A program made the position numbers and the translations under genes. The notes under the pieces are model-generated. The model was not told the origin of the DNA and ran no database searches. It saw only the letters and a program-made list of their open reading frames with translations. From positions 434,001 through 498,000 of the forward strand of contig NZ_CP019724.1 of assembly GCF_002005225.1 (NCBI RefSeq): a stretch of 64,000 nucleotides of DNA, read 5' to 3'. The stretch comes from Streptomyces pactum (GTDB lineage Bacteria; Actinomycetota; Actinomycetes; Streptomycetales; Streptomycetaceae). Shown one piece after another: positions 39,945-49,126 of the stretch; the first letter of the stretch is position 1, and each line of letters starts with the position of its first letter.

Positions 39945-42593
39945 ATGGTCTACCTCGATCCGCCGGCGGCGGTGTCACGGCGTTTTCCCGAGACTCCGGT
40001 GAGCGCCGCGTCGGCTCGGCGGTTCGTACGGGCCGCGTTGGACGACGTCGTCCCGGACCTGGTGGACACCGCCGAACTTCTGGTCGGCGAGCTGGTCACC
40101 AACGCGGTGCTGCACGCGCGCACCGAGGTCGAGGTGGCGGTGTCACGCCCCGACGGCCGGGTGCGCGTACGGGTCGGTGACGGCCGGCCCGGCCGTGCGC
40201 TCGTACCGCGGCACTGGCCGCCGTACGCCGGTACGGGACAGGGTCTGGCCCTGCTGGAGAAGCTGGCCTCGCGACACGGGGTGGAGGCCGACGACGAGCG
40301 CAAGGCGGTCTGGTTCGAACTGTGGCCCGAAGGCCCGCCACCGCCGTCGCCGTCGCCGTCGCCGGGGTGGGAATCCGCCGTGCCTCCGTGCCCCTGCGAA
40401 CGGACGGTGACGCTCGTCGACGTACCGAGCGCCCTGGAGTCGGCGTGTCGGCAGCACCGGCACGCGGTGCTGCGCGAACTGACCCTCGCCGCGTCCACCG
40501 GCGAGCCCCTCGGTGTGTCGCCCGAGGAGCTGGCCGCCGCCGGCGACATCAACAACCTGATCAGCGCCCGCGTGACGACCGCGCTCCGGGAACCGCTCCC
40601 CGACCCGGACCTGCGCACCCTGCGCCTGCCGCTGCCGGCCGACGCCGCGCCCTCGGTGCGGGCCCTGCGCCGCGTCCTGGACCTCGCCGAGGACGAGGCC
40701 GGGGAGGAACGGCTGCTCACGCTGCCGGCACTGCCTCGCGGGCGCGCCTTCCAGGCATGGCTCTTCGACCAGATCGCGGGACAGCTCGCCGGGGGCCACC
40801 CCACCGCGTGGACGGTGGTGCCCCGCGAGCCGGAGACCGGCGCGGCCGAGGTCGTACCGTGGGACGCCGGCCAGGTACGGGGCAGCAGGGTCCCGACCAT
40901 CGCGGCCGACGAGAACAACCGGATCATCGCGACGAACGGACCGGCGGCGGACCTGCTGGGCTGGGCACCGGACGACCTCGTCGGACGCAAGCTCACCACA
41001 CTCATCCCCGAGCACCTGCGCCGGCGGCACACGACGGCGTTCGCCTCGATGCTGCTCACCGGTCGCACCCGCATCGTGGGCCGCTCCGTGCCCCTTCCCG
41101 CGCTGCACCGGGACGGCGGGCTGATCCCGGTCAGGCTGTACATCCAGACCCAGGAGACCGCCGACGGCCGTACGGTCTTCGTCGCCCAGCTCAGTCCGCG
41201 GGCCACCACGCCCCTCGACGTGCCGAGGGTTCCCGGCGGAAGTGCGCAGTCGGCGGAACCGGAGCCGGGCGGGGGCCGGCCATCGGCCGCCCCGGACCGC
41301 GGCGGGAGTCCGAGCGGTGGCGCACGCCGCATGTCGGCGCTGGACCGGCTGTCACTCCTGGCCGATCTGGGAGCGGAGCTCAACAACACCCTGGACCTGG
41401 ACGACGGGCTGCGGCGCGCCGGCCGGCTGCTGACGCGGCGGCTGGCCGACTGGTGCGCGGTCGACCTGTTCGCCGAGCACGCCCAGGTGGACCGGGTCTG
41501 TGTCGTCCACCGCGATCCGAGGGACCGGCGCCCCGACACGTTCGAGGTCAGGCTGCCGGTCGTCTCCGAGGAATCACGCGGACCGCTGGCCCGTGTGCTG
41601 CGCGGTGCGGGGCCGCTGCTGCTCACCGACGCCCCGCCACCGGGCCAGGCCGAGAGCGCGCTGGACCGGAACTATCTCGAGCTGTTCCGGGGGCTCGGGG
41701 CGGGCAGTGCCGTCGTCGCTCCGCTGCGGGCCCGCCGCGAGATCTTCGGCGCGCTGACCCTGGCCCGTGCGCCCGGCGGGCGGCCGTTCACCGAGGAGGA
41801 CCTCGCCCTGGTCGACGACCTGGTCCACGGCCTGGCGCTGGGAGTGGACAACGCCCGTCTGTACCAGGACACCCGTTCCATCGCCGAACGGCTCCAGCGC
41901 TCCCTGCTGCCGGTACTGCCGGAGGTCGTGGGTCTTCAGCTCGCCGCCCGCTACGCCGCCTCCTCGGCCACCGCGCAGGTCGGCGGTGACTGGTACGACA
42001 GCTTCGTCCTGCCCCAGGGGGACACCGCCGTCGTCATCGGTGACGTCACTGGACACAACCTCGACGCGGCCATCGCCATGAGTCAGCTCCGCAGCATGCT
42101 GCGCGGCATCGCCGTGGACCGCCAGGAGCCGCCCGCGGAGGTGCTGCACCGCCTGGACCTGGCGAATCACAGTCTCCACCAGGAGGCCACCGCCACCTGT
42201 GTCTACGGGGTGGTCAAGGGCTCCGCCCAGGGCCCGTGGGAGCTGAAGCACTCCTCCGCCGGTCACCCCCCGCCCCTGCTGACCACCCGGGAGGGCGAGA
42301 CCCGCTACCTCGAGGACGGGGCGGGTCTGCTCCTCGGTATGGACCCCCACGCGCCCCGGTCCACCGCCGTCCACGTGCTGCCGGCCCACTCGACGCTGCT
42401 GCTGTACACCGACGGGCTCATCGAACGCCGGGACGAACCCCTCGACGACGCCCTGGAGCGGCTGCGCCGGCACGCCGCCGATCTGGCGCGCGAGCCGCTC
42501 GACACGTTCTGCGACGAACTGCTGATCGGCCTGGGCGCCGACAGCGCGGACGACATCGCCGTGCTCGCCGTCCGCCCCGCACCGCCCTGGTGA
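39945..42593 (+). CDS. Multi-domain SpoIIE/RsbU-type serine phosphatase with kinase, PAS and GAF domains
   Basis: An 882-aa cytoplasmic signalling protein. An RsbW-like ATPase domain lies at about 20-125 (LLVGELVTNAVLHARTEVEV). A region of unknown fold follows at 150-290, a PAS domain at about 310-425 (IIATNGPAADLLGWAPDDLV), a GAF domain at about 480-630, and a PP2C/SpoIIE phosphatase from 660 with metal residues in GGDWYDSF and VIGDVTGHNLDAA. It should tune an anti-anti-sigma partner by phosphorylation state, with PAS and GAF as sensors. Partner genes are not adjacent. Such fusions of kinase and phosphatase are common in Streptomyces. Confidence 0.9.
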   Translation: MVYLDPPAAVSRRFPETPVSAASARRFVRAALDDVVPDLVDTAELLVGELVTNAVLHARTEVEVAVSRPDGRVRVRVGDGRPGRALVPRHWPPYAGTGQGLALLEKLASRHGVEADDERKAVWFELWPEGPPPPSPSPSPGWESAVPPCPCERTVTLVDVPSALESACRQHRHAVLRELTLAASTGEPLGVSPEELAAAGDINNLISARVTTALREPLPDPDLRTLRLPLPADAAPSVRALRRVLDLAEDEAGEERLLTLPALPRGRAFQAWLFDQIAGQLAGGHPTAWTVVPREPETGAAEVVPWDAGQVRGSRVPTIAADENNRIIATNGPAADLLGWAPDDLVGRKLTTLIPEHLRRRHTTAFASMLLTGRTRIVGRSVPLPALHRDGGLIPVRLYIQTQETADGRTVFVAQLSPRATTPLDVPRVPGGSAQSAEPEPGGGRPSAAPDRGGSPSGGARRMSALDRLSLLADLGAELNNTLDLDDGLRRAGRLLTRRLADWCAVDLFAEHAQVDRVCVVHRDPRDRRPDTFEVRLPVVSEESRGPLARVLRGAGPLLLTDAPPPGQAESALDRNYLELFRGLGAGSAVVAPLRARREIFGALTLARAPGGRPFTEEDLALVDDLVHGLALGVDNARLYQDTRSIAERLQRSLLPVLPEVVGLQLAARYAASSATAQVGGDWYDSFVLPQGDTAVVIGDVTGHNLDAAIAMSQLRSMLRGIAVDRQEPPAEVLHRLDLANHSLHQEATATCVYGVVKGSAQGPWELKHSSAGHPPPLLTTREGETRYLEDGAGLLLGMDPHAPRSTAVHVLPAHSTLLLYTDGLIERRDEPLDDALERLRRHAADLAREPLDTFCDELLIGLGADSADDIAVLAVRPAPPW

Positions 42594-42604
42594 TCGGTCG
42601 CGCT

Positions 42605-43087
42605 TCAGCCCGGGCGGTCCGCCGCCGGCAGCTCCGCGATCTGTTCGTGCAGCCGTCGCGGCACCCGGACCGCCCAACGGCCGACCGCCTCGGCGCTCAG
42701 CTCCCGGCTCCACTGCCGGCTCTCGCGGGCGGGCCGTGCGCACCTCGCCGTCCCGGGCGGCGGTGGCGGCGGTGTACCGGGCGAAGTCGGCGGCGGGCAC
42801 GTCCTGTTCCAGTGCCCGACTGGGGTCAGCCAGTGCGCCGTGTCCCGCAGCAGCCGGCAGAGCCGTAGCTGCTGCGGCGCGACGACTCCGTGCAGCGGTG
42901 CGTGGGCGCGGGCCACTTCGCCGCGGGCCAGGACGTGGACCGGCATCAGGGGCCAGTTGGCCACTTCGTCGGTGAGCTGCCGTGCGGTGGCGGCGGGTTC
43001 GGGCGGACGGAACACGGTCAGGCGCCGGGCGGCCCGGGTGGGGCGGCCGGTGCGGTCCAGCGGGACGGCGGCCTCGGAGCGGGACAT
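42605..43087 (-). pseudogene. Unknown protein gene with two compensating frameshifts
   Basis: A 160-codon frame starts MSRSEAAVPLDRTGRPTRAA and runs well to about 42825, reading LLRDTAHWLTP. It then turns into a Pro-rich stretch (PPPTSPGTPPPPPPG) and recovers as ARPARESRQWSRELSAEAVG to the end. In between, the neighbouring frame reads ALEQDVPAADFARYTAATAA then RDGEVRTARP with proper codon use. So one indel near 42815 and an opposite one near 42745 seem to have occurred, or two sequencing errors. No family recognised. Confidence 0.45.
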
Positions 43088-43232
43088 GACCTTCGTGTGC
43101 GGGATACCGCGTCCGGCGGGCGCCGGTGCTCTGCCCGTTCGGGCAGCCCCTGCTGCCTCCAGGTCTCCTGACGTCTGCGGAACGGGGCGTTACGTTCGGC
43201 TTCGTGAGCATCAGGTCCCGGCGAGCGCCCAG

Positions 43233-44423
43233 GTGAACGACGAGCGGCTGACCACGGCGGAGGCGGTTCAAGACACGGACGGGCTACAGCCGGAGCGGTC
43301 GGAACGGCCCCAGCGGTCAGCACAGCCCGGTCAGCCGGAAGCGCCCGGTCAGCCGGAACAGCCGGGCCGGACGGAGGGGGCCGGCAAGCGGAAGCGCCGC
43401 GGTCCCGGCCCCGTCACGCTGCTGCTGCTACCGGGTCTGGTGACCGTCACCGGCGTGGCCGCGTTCCTCGCGCTGACGGGCGGCCTGCCGTCCCCGTGGC
43501 CCGAGGAATCCGACACGGACCAGGCCGCGGCGGTCGACATCGACCCCTCCTACATCCCGTGGCTGCGCAAGGCCGCCTCGGCCTGCACGCTCCTCGAACC
43601 GTCCCTACTCGCGGCTCAGATCGACCAGCTCTCCGGCTGGAGCGACGACACGGACGAGCTCTCCGGCCAGAAGGGCATAGCGGCCTTCACCGACACCGAG
43701 TGGCGGACCTGGGGCAGGGACGACGACGGCAACGGGCGCTCCTCGCCCCGTGATCCGGCGGACGCCATCATGGCGCTCGGCCGACAGGACTGCTCCCTGG
43801 CCGAGGAGGTGACCGACCTGCGCACCGAAGGCCGGGTCAACGGGGACCTGGTGGACCTGACCCTCGCCGCGTACTCCTCGGGAACGGACGCCGTGACGGA
43901 GTCGGGGCGCGTACCTCCGACGGCCGAGACCTACCTCGCCGAGGTCGAGGCCCTGCTCCCGCGTTACGAGGCACTCGACCGAGCCGACTCCGTCGGCACG
44001 GGCGGGGCGGCCGGCGCTCTCCTGACCGCTCCGGTGAGCCCGCTCACCATCACCTCGCCCTACGGCTCGCGGGAGCACCCGCTGACCGGGGTGACCAAGC
44101 TCCACACCGGCGTGGACTTCGCCGCGCCCCAGGGCGCGCGGGTCGTCGCCGCGCGGCGGGGCCGCGTCGTGTTCGCCGCGCCGACCACCGCGTACGGCAA
44201 CCGCGTGGTGATCGACCACGGGACGATCGAGGGCAAACGGCTGGAGACCACCTACAGTCACCTGTCGTCCCTGGAGGCCGTCGCGGGACAGACCGTGGAG
44301 GCCGGCACCCCGATCGGGCGGGTCGGCTCCACCGGGCTGTCCACCGGCCCCCACCTGCACTTCGAAGTCGTCCTCGACGGGTACTACACCGATCCCCGGC
44401 CCTGGCTCGTCGCCGGCGGCTAG
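43233..44423 (+). CDS. Membrane-anchored M23 peptidase with transglycosylase-like domain
   Basis: A 396-aa protein. A Gln/Pro/Glu-rich cytoplasmic tail leads to one membrane helix at about 66-87. An extracellular region has YIPWLRKAASACTLLEPSLL near 107-126 and IDQLSGW, resembling lytic transglycosylases. The C-terminal M23 domain carries HTGVDFAAP and HLHFEV, the zinc ligands of LytM endopeptidases. It should cut peptidoglycan peptides and perhaps glycan strands. The GTG at 43233 follows a CCCAGG sequence. The longer open frame overlaps the antisense neighbour. Its stop shares the CTAG with the convergent SnoaL-like gene. Confidence 0.85.
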   Translation: MNDERLTTAEAVQDTDGLQPERSERPQRSAQPGQPEAPGQPEQPGRTEGAGKRKRRGPGPVTLLLLPGLVTVTGVAAFLALTGGLPSPWPEESDTDQAAAVDIDPSYIPWLRKAASACTLLEPSLLAAQIDQLSGWSDDTDELSGQKGIAAFTDTEWRTWGRDDDGNGRSSPRDPADAIMALGRQDCSLAEEVTDLRTEGRVNGDLVDLTLAAYSSGTDAVTESGRVPPTAETYLAEVEALLPRYEALDRADSVGTGGAAGALLTAPVSPLTITSPYGSREHPLTGVTKLHTGVDFAAPQGARVVAARRGRVVFAAPTTAYGNRVVIDHGTIEGKRLETTYSHLSSLEAVAGQTVEAGTPIGRVGSTGLSTGPHLHFEVVLDGYYTDPRPWLVAGG

Positions 44424-44683
44424 AAGCGGCGGCGCATGTCCGCATCCGTGGGTCCGGCGAGGACGAGCTCCCCGTCCGCCGGGGTGACGTGCGGCAACCG
44501 CTGCTCCCGCGGCCGGCCGGCGGTCGACAAGCACCGCTCGAAGAACGCCGCTTCGCCGATGTGGTCGTCCTGCGGGCTGGTGAAGGAGAAGTCGTCGGCG
44601 TACAGAGCGGTCACCGCGTCCCGGTCCTGCGCCCGGTAGTACCGGAACGCCGCTGCCACGATGCTCGTCGGGCTCTCGGACAT
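44420..44683 (-). CDS. Truncated SnoaL-like (NTF2-fold) protein
   Basis: An 87-aa protein with the start of an NTF2-fold family: AAAFRYYRAQDRDAVTALYA then DDFSFTSPQDDHIGEAAFFE and RCLSTAGR. Full-length relatives are about 120-130 aa and end with a strand-rich part such as YEYxxxxGxRxRNTE. That end is missing, replaced by LVLAGPTDADMRRRF. The stop overlaps the stop of the M23 gene (shared CTAG at 44420-44423), so the C-terminus was probably lost when the two genes were joined. It may be non-functional. Confidence 0.6.
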   Translation of the reverse strand: MSESPTSIVAAAFRYYRAQDRDAVTALYADDFSFTSPQDDHIGEAAFFERCLSTAGRPREQRLPHVTPADGELVLAGPTDADMRRRF

Positions 44684-44784
44684 GCGATCTCCCTGTGGGG
44701 CCGGTGCCGCGGCGGCTTCTCCTATCGTGGCATTACGCACCGCAGCTCGCGTTTGATCCGCCGGATCGCGTCGAAGGACACATC

Positions 44785-46323
44785 ATGACCCAGTCGAAGC
44801 GTGAGACAGAGCGAAAGTACGAGCCCTCCTCCCCCGGCGCCGAAGATCTGCCGGACCTCACCGGCGTCGGTCCCGTCGCCTCGGTGACCGAGGCCGGGCC
44901 CGAGGAGCTGGACGCGGTGTACCACGACACCGTGGATCTGCGGCTGGCAGGCACGTCGGTCACCCTGCGCCGCCGGACGGGCGGCTCGGACGCCGGGTGG
45001 CATCTGAAGCTGCCGCTCTCCGGGGACAGCCGCGAGGAGGTGCGGGCCGCCCTGTCGGACGACGTACCGCAGGCGCTGCGCGAGCTCGTCCTGTCCCGCA
45101 CGCGGGGCGCGGAGCTGCGCCCCGTCGTTCGGATCAGGTCCACCCGCTCCGTGCGGCACCTCCGCGACGCCGAGGGCACGGTACTCGCCGAGCTGAGTCT
45201 CGACGCGGTGCGCGCCGAGTCGCTGCTGACCGGCGGTGGCCGTGCCGAGTGGAGCGAGCTGGAGGTCGAACTCGCCGACGGGGCGCCCGCCGGGCTGCTG
45301 GACACCCTGGAACGGAAACTGCGCAAGAAGGGGATCGCCCGGTCTCACAGCCCCTCCAAACTCGCCCGGGCGCTGCGGGACACCGGCGCCGCGGCCAAGG
45401 CGGGGGCGTCCCGCCGGGCCCCCGGTGAGGTGGTGCCCGGGTCTCCGGGCGCCTACGTGCTGGCGTACGTGCGCGAGCAGGCCGGCATCCTGGCGGCGCT
45501 GGATCCCGCGGTCCGCCGGGACCGGCCCGACGGGGTGCACAGGATGCGTGTCACTTGCCGGCGCCTGCGTAGCTGCCTGCGCTCGTACCGGTCGGTGCTC
45601 GACCGGCGGGCCACCGATCCGCTGCGCGCCGAACTCCAGTGGCTGGCGGGTGAGCTGGGTGTCGAGCGGGACCAGGAGGTGTTGCGCGAACGGCTCGGCG
45701 GCGCGGTCGACGAACTGCCCGACGACCTGGTGCTCGGCCCGGTCGCCGCCCGGCTGCGGGTGTGGGACGTGTCGCGCGGAGACGAGAGCCGGACGCGTAC
45801 CCGGGAGGCCCTGGCCTCGCCCCGCTACCTGCGCCTCCTGGACGCGCTGGACGATTTGGTCCGGCGGCCGCCGCTGCGCGCCAGGGCGGCGGGCAAACCG
45901 GCCCGGGTCATGGCCAAGGCGGTCCTCAAGGAGTACGACCGCCTCGCCGGGCGCATGGACCACGCGCTGGAGCAGCCTCCCGGGCAGTCCCGGGACGCGG
46001 CGCTGCACCAGGCGCGCAAGGCGGCCAAGAAGGTCCGCTACGCGGCCGAGGTGGCGCGCCCGGCGCTCGGCAAGCCCGTCGCCCGCCTCGGCAAGCGTGC
46101 CAAGGCGGTGCAGAAGCTGCTCGGCGAGCACCAGGACGCCGTCGTGGCCCAGGACACCCTGCGCAAGCTGGCGGTGGCGGCCCACGGGGCGGGGGAGACC
46201 GCGTTCACCTGGGGCCTGCTCCACGGTCAGGAACGGGCGGGTGCCCGCGCCCGGCAGGAGGAACTCCCGTCGGTGTGGCGGGCGGCGGCGGATCCCGCGC
46301 TGCGGGCGGCCCTGAAACACTGA
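44785..46323 (+). CDS. CYTH-CHAD domain protein
   Basis: A 512-aa protein. The N-terminal CYTH (triphosphate tunnel) domain spans about 5-205. Its ExExK signature is present as RETERKYE at residues 5-12, and other tunnel parts are VTLRRRTGGSDAGWHLKLPL and WSELEVELADG. The C-terminal CHAD domain (about 230-500) is helical and rich in His and Arg/Lys: VHRMRVTCRRLRSCLRSYRS and ALHQARKAAKKVRYAAEVAR, which bind polyphosphate. It likely hydrolyses or binds inorganic polyphosphate. The ATG follows GAAGGACA. It faces a PPK2 gene only 61 bp away. Confidence 0.93.
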   Translation: MTQSKRETERKYEPSSPGAEDLPDLTGVGPVASVTEAGPEELDAVYHDTVDLRLAGTSVTLRRRTGGSDAGWHLKLPLSGDSREEVRAALSDDVPQALRELVLSRTRGAELRPVVRIRSTRSVRHLRDAEGTVLAELSLDAVRAESLLTGGGRAEWSELEVELADGAPAGLLDTLERKLRKKGIARSHSPSKLARALRDTGAAAKAGASRRAPGEVVPGSPGAYVLAYVREQAGILAALDPAVRRDRPDGVHRMRVTCRRLRSCLRSYRSVLDRRATDPLRAELQWLAGELGVERDQEVLRERLGGAVDELPDDLVLGPVAARLRVWDVSRGDESRTRTREALASPRYLRLLDALDDLVRRPPLRARAAGKPARVMAKAVLKEYDRLAGRMDHALEQPPGQSRDAALHQARKAAKKVRYAAEVARPALGKPVARLGKRAKAVQKLLGEHQDAVVAQDTLRKLAVAAHGAGETAFTWGLLHGQERAGARARQEELPSVWRAAADPALRAALKH

Positions 46324-46384
46324 TCCGCCCCGCGGCCCGCGCCGGCGCGGGCGCCACCCGGGTCTGCCGGGCGGACGGCCGGGG

Positions 46385-47365
46385 TCAGTTCACCCGGTCC
46401 GGGTGGGTCCCCGGCCCGTCACCGTGTCCGGCCAGCGGTGTCGGCGAGAGGTCGACGGGTTCCTCACCGGCTTCGAGCAGGGTGTCGGCGGCGCCCACGA
46501 TCAGCGGATCGGGACTGCCCACGGCCTTGTCGTCCTTCGTCGGATAGTCGCAGCGGTCCAGCAGGCTGCGGATGGCCTCCAGCCGGCCCCGGCGCTTGTC
46601 GTTGTTCTTGACCACCGTCCAGGGCGCGTGCGACGTGTCGGTGGCCCGGAACATGTCGACCTTGGCCGCGGTGTAGTCGTCCCAGCGGTCCAGGGAGGAG
46701 AGGTCCGTCGGCGAGAGTTTCCAGCGGCGGACCGGGTCGACCTGGCGGATCGCGAAACGGGTCCGCTGCTCGGCCCGGGAGACGGAGAACCAGAACTTCA
46801 CCAGCAGGATGCCGTCGTCGGTGAGCAGGCGTTCGAACTGCGGCGCCTGCTGGAGGAACTGGCGGTACTCGGGCTCCGTGCAAAAGCCCATCACGCGCTC
46901 GACGCCCGCCCGGTTGTACCAGGAGCGGTCGAAGAAGACGATTTCGCCGCGGGCGGGCAGGTGAGCCACGTAGCGCTGGAAGTACCACTGTCCCGCCTCC
47001 CTCTCGGTCGGCTTGTCCAGTGCGACCACACGGGCGCCGCGGGGGTTCAGGCGCTCGGTGAAGCGCTGGATGGTGCCGCCCTTGCCGGCCGCGTCGCGGC
47101 CCTCGCACAGGACGACGATCCGCTGTCCGGTCTCCTTGGCCCAGCGCTGCATCTTGAGCAGCTCGATCTGCAGGACCCGCTTCTGTCTCTCGTACTCCGC
47201 CCTGCGTACCTTACGGTCGTACGGATGGTTCTCCCGCCAGGTGTCGATGGGCCTGCCCTCCGCGTTGAGCAGGATGGGCTTCTCCGGCCTGCGCTCGTCG
47301 ATCCGCAGGCCCTCGAGAAGATCTTCCTCAGGGGTGTCGCCACCGGCGTCGTGGCCCTTCGCCAT
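46385..47365 (-). CDS. ppk2: Polyphosphate kinase 2
   Basis: A 326-aa PPK2-family kinase that uses polyphosphate to phosphorylate nucleotides (or the reverse). Walker A is CEGRDAAGKGGTIQ near 86-99, the lid region has NPRGARVVALDKPTEREAGQ near 106-125, and Walker B-like FFDRSWYNRAGVE follows. Single-domain class I type. I chose the ATG at 47363-47365 over the one 27 nt upstream because GAGGAG precedes it at 7 nt. Convergent with the CYTH-CHAD gene, which also handles polyphosphate. Confidence 0.93.
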   Translation of the reverse strand: MAKGHDAGGDTPEEDLLEGLRIDERRPEKPILLNAEGRPIDTWRENHPYDRKVRRAEYERQKRVLQIELLKMQRWAKETGQRIVVLCEGRDAAGKGGTIQRFTERLNPRGARVVALDKPTEREAGQWYFQRYVAHLPARGEIVFFDRSWYNRAGVERVMGFCTEPEYRQFLQQAPQFERLLTDDGILLVKFWFSVSRAEQRTRFAIRQVDPVRRWKLSPTDLSSLDRWDDYTAAKVDMFRATDTSHAPWTVVKNNDKRRGRLEAIRSLLDRCDYPTKDDKAVGSPDPLIVGAADTLLEAGEEPVDLSPTPLAGHGDGPGTHPDRVN

Positions 47366-47414
47366 CCCCGTCTCCTCACCCTCCGGCGTCAAAGTAGCTC
47401 TCCCGTCTGCGTGC

Positions 47415-47795
47415 TCACGCCGCGTGCGCCCGGCCCCGCACGGCGCGCAGGGGCCCGGTCGGGGTCCGGGCGGCGGTGACCCGGTAGGTGGTCCTGGCCG
47501 GGTCGATCAGCGGCTCGCCCAGTGCGATCCGGCCGGCGGCGTGCAGCTTGTCGCACTCGGCGGTGGGCAGCGCCGCGTAGCAGCCGCCCCTGCCGGTGGC
47601 CGAGTCCAGCGGTCGCCAGTAGCTGTATCTGCGCCGGCCGCCCTCGCGCACGGTGACGAACACCGGGGTGCGGGCGTCGGCGACGATCCGCAGGACGTCG
47701 GCCTCGGCAGGGCTGAGCGGACCGCACGGGCGGGGCCCGCGACCACCGGTCGCGCGGGATTCGGCGTTCTGCGCGTGGACGACGGTAAGCGGCAT
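47415..47795 (-). CDS. Conserved hypothetical protein
   Basis: A 126-aa protein with no recognised domain. It has VLRIVADARTPVFVTVREGG then RRRYSYWRPLDSATGRGGCY and ends in a basic tail. The Tyr/Trp/Arg-rich centre and even charge suggest a small folded cytoplasmic protein. The ATG at 47793-47795 follows AAAGGTCAC. It lies 49 nt upstream of the PPK2 gene on the same strand and may be co-transcribed with it. Codon use is normal for the genome, so I regard it as real. Confidence 0.6.
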   Translation of the reverse strand: MPLTVVHAQNAESRATGGRGPRPCGPLSPAEADVLRIVADARTPVFVTVREGGRRRYSYWRPLDSATGRGGCYAALPTAECDKLHAAGRIALGEPLIDPARTTYRVTAARTPTGPLRAVRGRAHAA

Positions 47796-47922
47796 CGGCT
47801 GTGACCTTTCGGGACAGGGGACTCGAGACCGCCTACCCGCTCCGGCCGGTGTTGATCTCGCTTGCCCGCATTCTCGTCCACGGCACTGACAATGCCGTTG
47901 CCGCACCGCCGGAACACGCGGG

Positions 47923-48981
47923 TCAGTCCTGGCAGACGCCCACGCGCCGCAAGGGGTGGGGATTGAGACGGGCGAAGCCCTCCTGGCGCTCGTAGGGGAA
48001 GTAGGGGTAGGGAGCCGTCGTGGCGCTCGCGGCGTCGAGCCTGGCCACCTGGTCCTCGGTCAGTTTCCAGCCGACGGCGCCGAGGTTCTGCCGTAGCTGC
48101 TCCTCGTTGCGGGCGCCGATGATGACCGAGGAGACGGTCGGGCGCCGCAGCAGCCAGTTGATCGCGATCTGAGGCACGCTCCGGCCCGTCTCCGCCGCGA
48201 TGGCGTCCAGGGTGTCGACCACCCGGAACAGCAGCTCGTCGGCCACGGGCGGGCCGTAGTCCGCCGTGGCGTGCAGTCGGCTGCCGGCCGGGAGCGGCCG
48301 GCCGCGGCGGATTTGGCCGGTGAGCCGGCCCCACCCCAGCGGGCTCCACACGACCGCTCCGACACCCTGGTCGAGGGCCAGCGGCATGAGCTCCCACTCG
48401 TAGTCACGGCCGACGAGGGAGTAGTAGACCTGGTGCGCCGCGTAGCGCCGGTGTCCGTGGGCCTCCGCGTCGGCCAGCGACTTCATCAGTTGCCACCCGC
48501 TGAAGTTGGAAACCCCGGTGTAGCGGATCTTTCCGGCCCGTACGAGGTCGTCGAGCGTGGAGAGCACCTCCTGGACGGGGGTTCCGGCGTCGAAGGCGTG
48601 CAGTTGGAAGAGGTCGATGTAGTCCGTGCCGAGCCGGCGCAGGGCCTGGTCGACAGCGGTGATCAGACGCGCCCGCGAGGTCCCCGCGTCCGCCGGCCCG
48701 TCGCCCGTCGGCAGCCCGGCCTTGGTGGAGATGATCACTTGGTCGCGCCGCCCCTTCACGGCTGCGCCGAGCACCTCCTCCGACGCGCCACCGGAGTAGA
48801 CGTCGGCGGTGTCGAACATGGTCACTCCCGCCTCCAGGCAGATGTCGACCAGGCGACGCGCCTCCGCCTCGTCCGTACTGCCCCAGGCGCCGAAGAGCTC
48901 TCCCCGCCCGCCGAAGGTCCCCGCGCCGAAGCTCAGTGCCGGGACCATGAGCCCGGAGGCGCCCAGTCTCCTGAATTCCAC
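47923..48981 (-). CDS. Aldo-keto reductase
   Basis: A 352-aa NADPH-dependent aldo-keto reductase. Family signatures are MFDTADVYSGGASEEVLGAA near 55-74 (catalytic Asp and Tyr), a segment ending DYIDLFQLHAFD with the His at about 131, and QIAINWLLRRPTVSSVIIGA near 264-283. Reaction: reduction of carbonyls, substrate unknown. GTG at 48979-48981 follows AAGGGATG and begins the family alignment. It is divergent from a TetR gene, with a palindrome between them, so TetR control is likely. Confidence 0.9.
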   Translation of the reverse strand: MEFRRLGASGLMVPALSFGAGTFGGRGELFGAWGSTDEAEARRLVDICLEAGVTMFDTADVYSGGASEEVLGAAVKGRRDQVIISTKAGLPTGDGPADAGTSRARLITAVDQALRRLGTDYIDLFQLHAFDAGTPVQEVLSTLDDLVRAGKIRYTGVSNFSGWQLMKSLADAEAHGHRRYAAHQVYYSLVGRDYEWELMPLALDQGVGAVVWSPLGWGRLTGQIRRGRPLPAGSRLHATADYGPPVADELLFRVVDTLDAIAAETGRSVPQIAINWLLRRPTVSSVIIGARNEEQLRQNLGAVGWKLTEDQVARLDAASATTAPYPYFPYERQEGFARLNPHPLRRVGVCQD

Positions 48982-49050
48982 AACCGCATCCCTTCGTCCG
49001 GCCGTCCGTCCCGTCGAGGTGGGTGTGCGACGCGCACGGAGCGGCACTCA

Positions 49051-49074
49051 TTAACGGGACTCACGTTCCGTTAA
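49051..49074. promoter_or_regulatory. Palindrome between AKR and TetR genes, candidate TetR operator
   Basis: TTAACGG (49051-49057) and CCGTTAA (49068-49074) form a perfect inverted repeat with a 10-nt spacer in the divergent gap. A related imperfect repeat AACCGG...CCGTT lies just before the TetR start (49111-49125). This is the usual layout for a TetR repressor that controls itself and the reductase. Confidence 0.6.
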
Positions 49075-49126
49075 GATGTCCACAGGCTAACAGCAACCCA
49101 GCCACTAATGGAACCGGAGTACCGTT

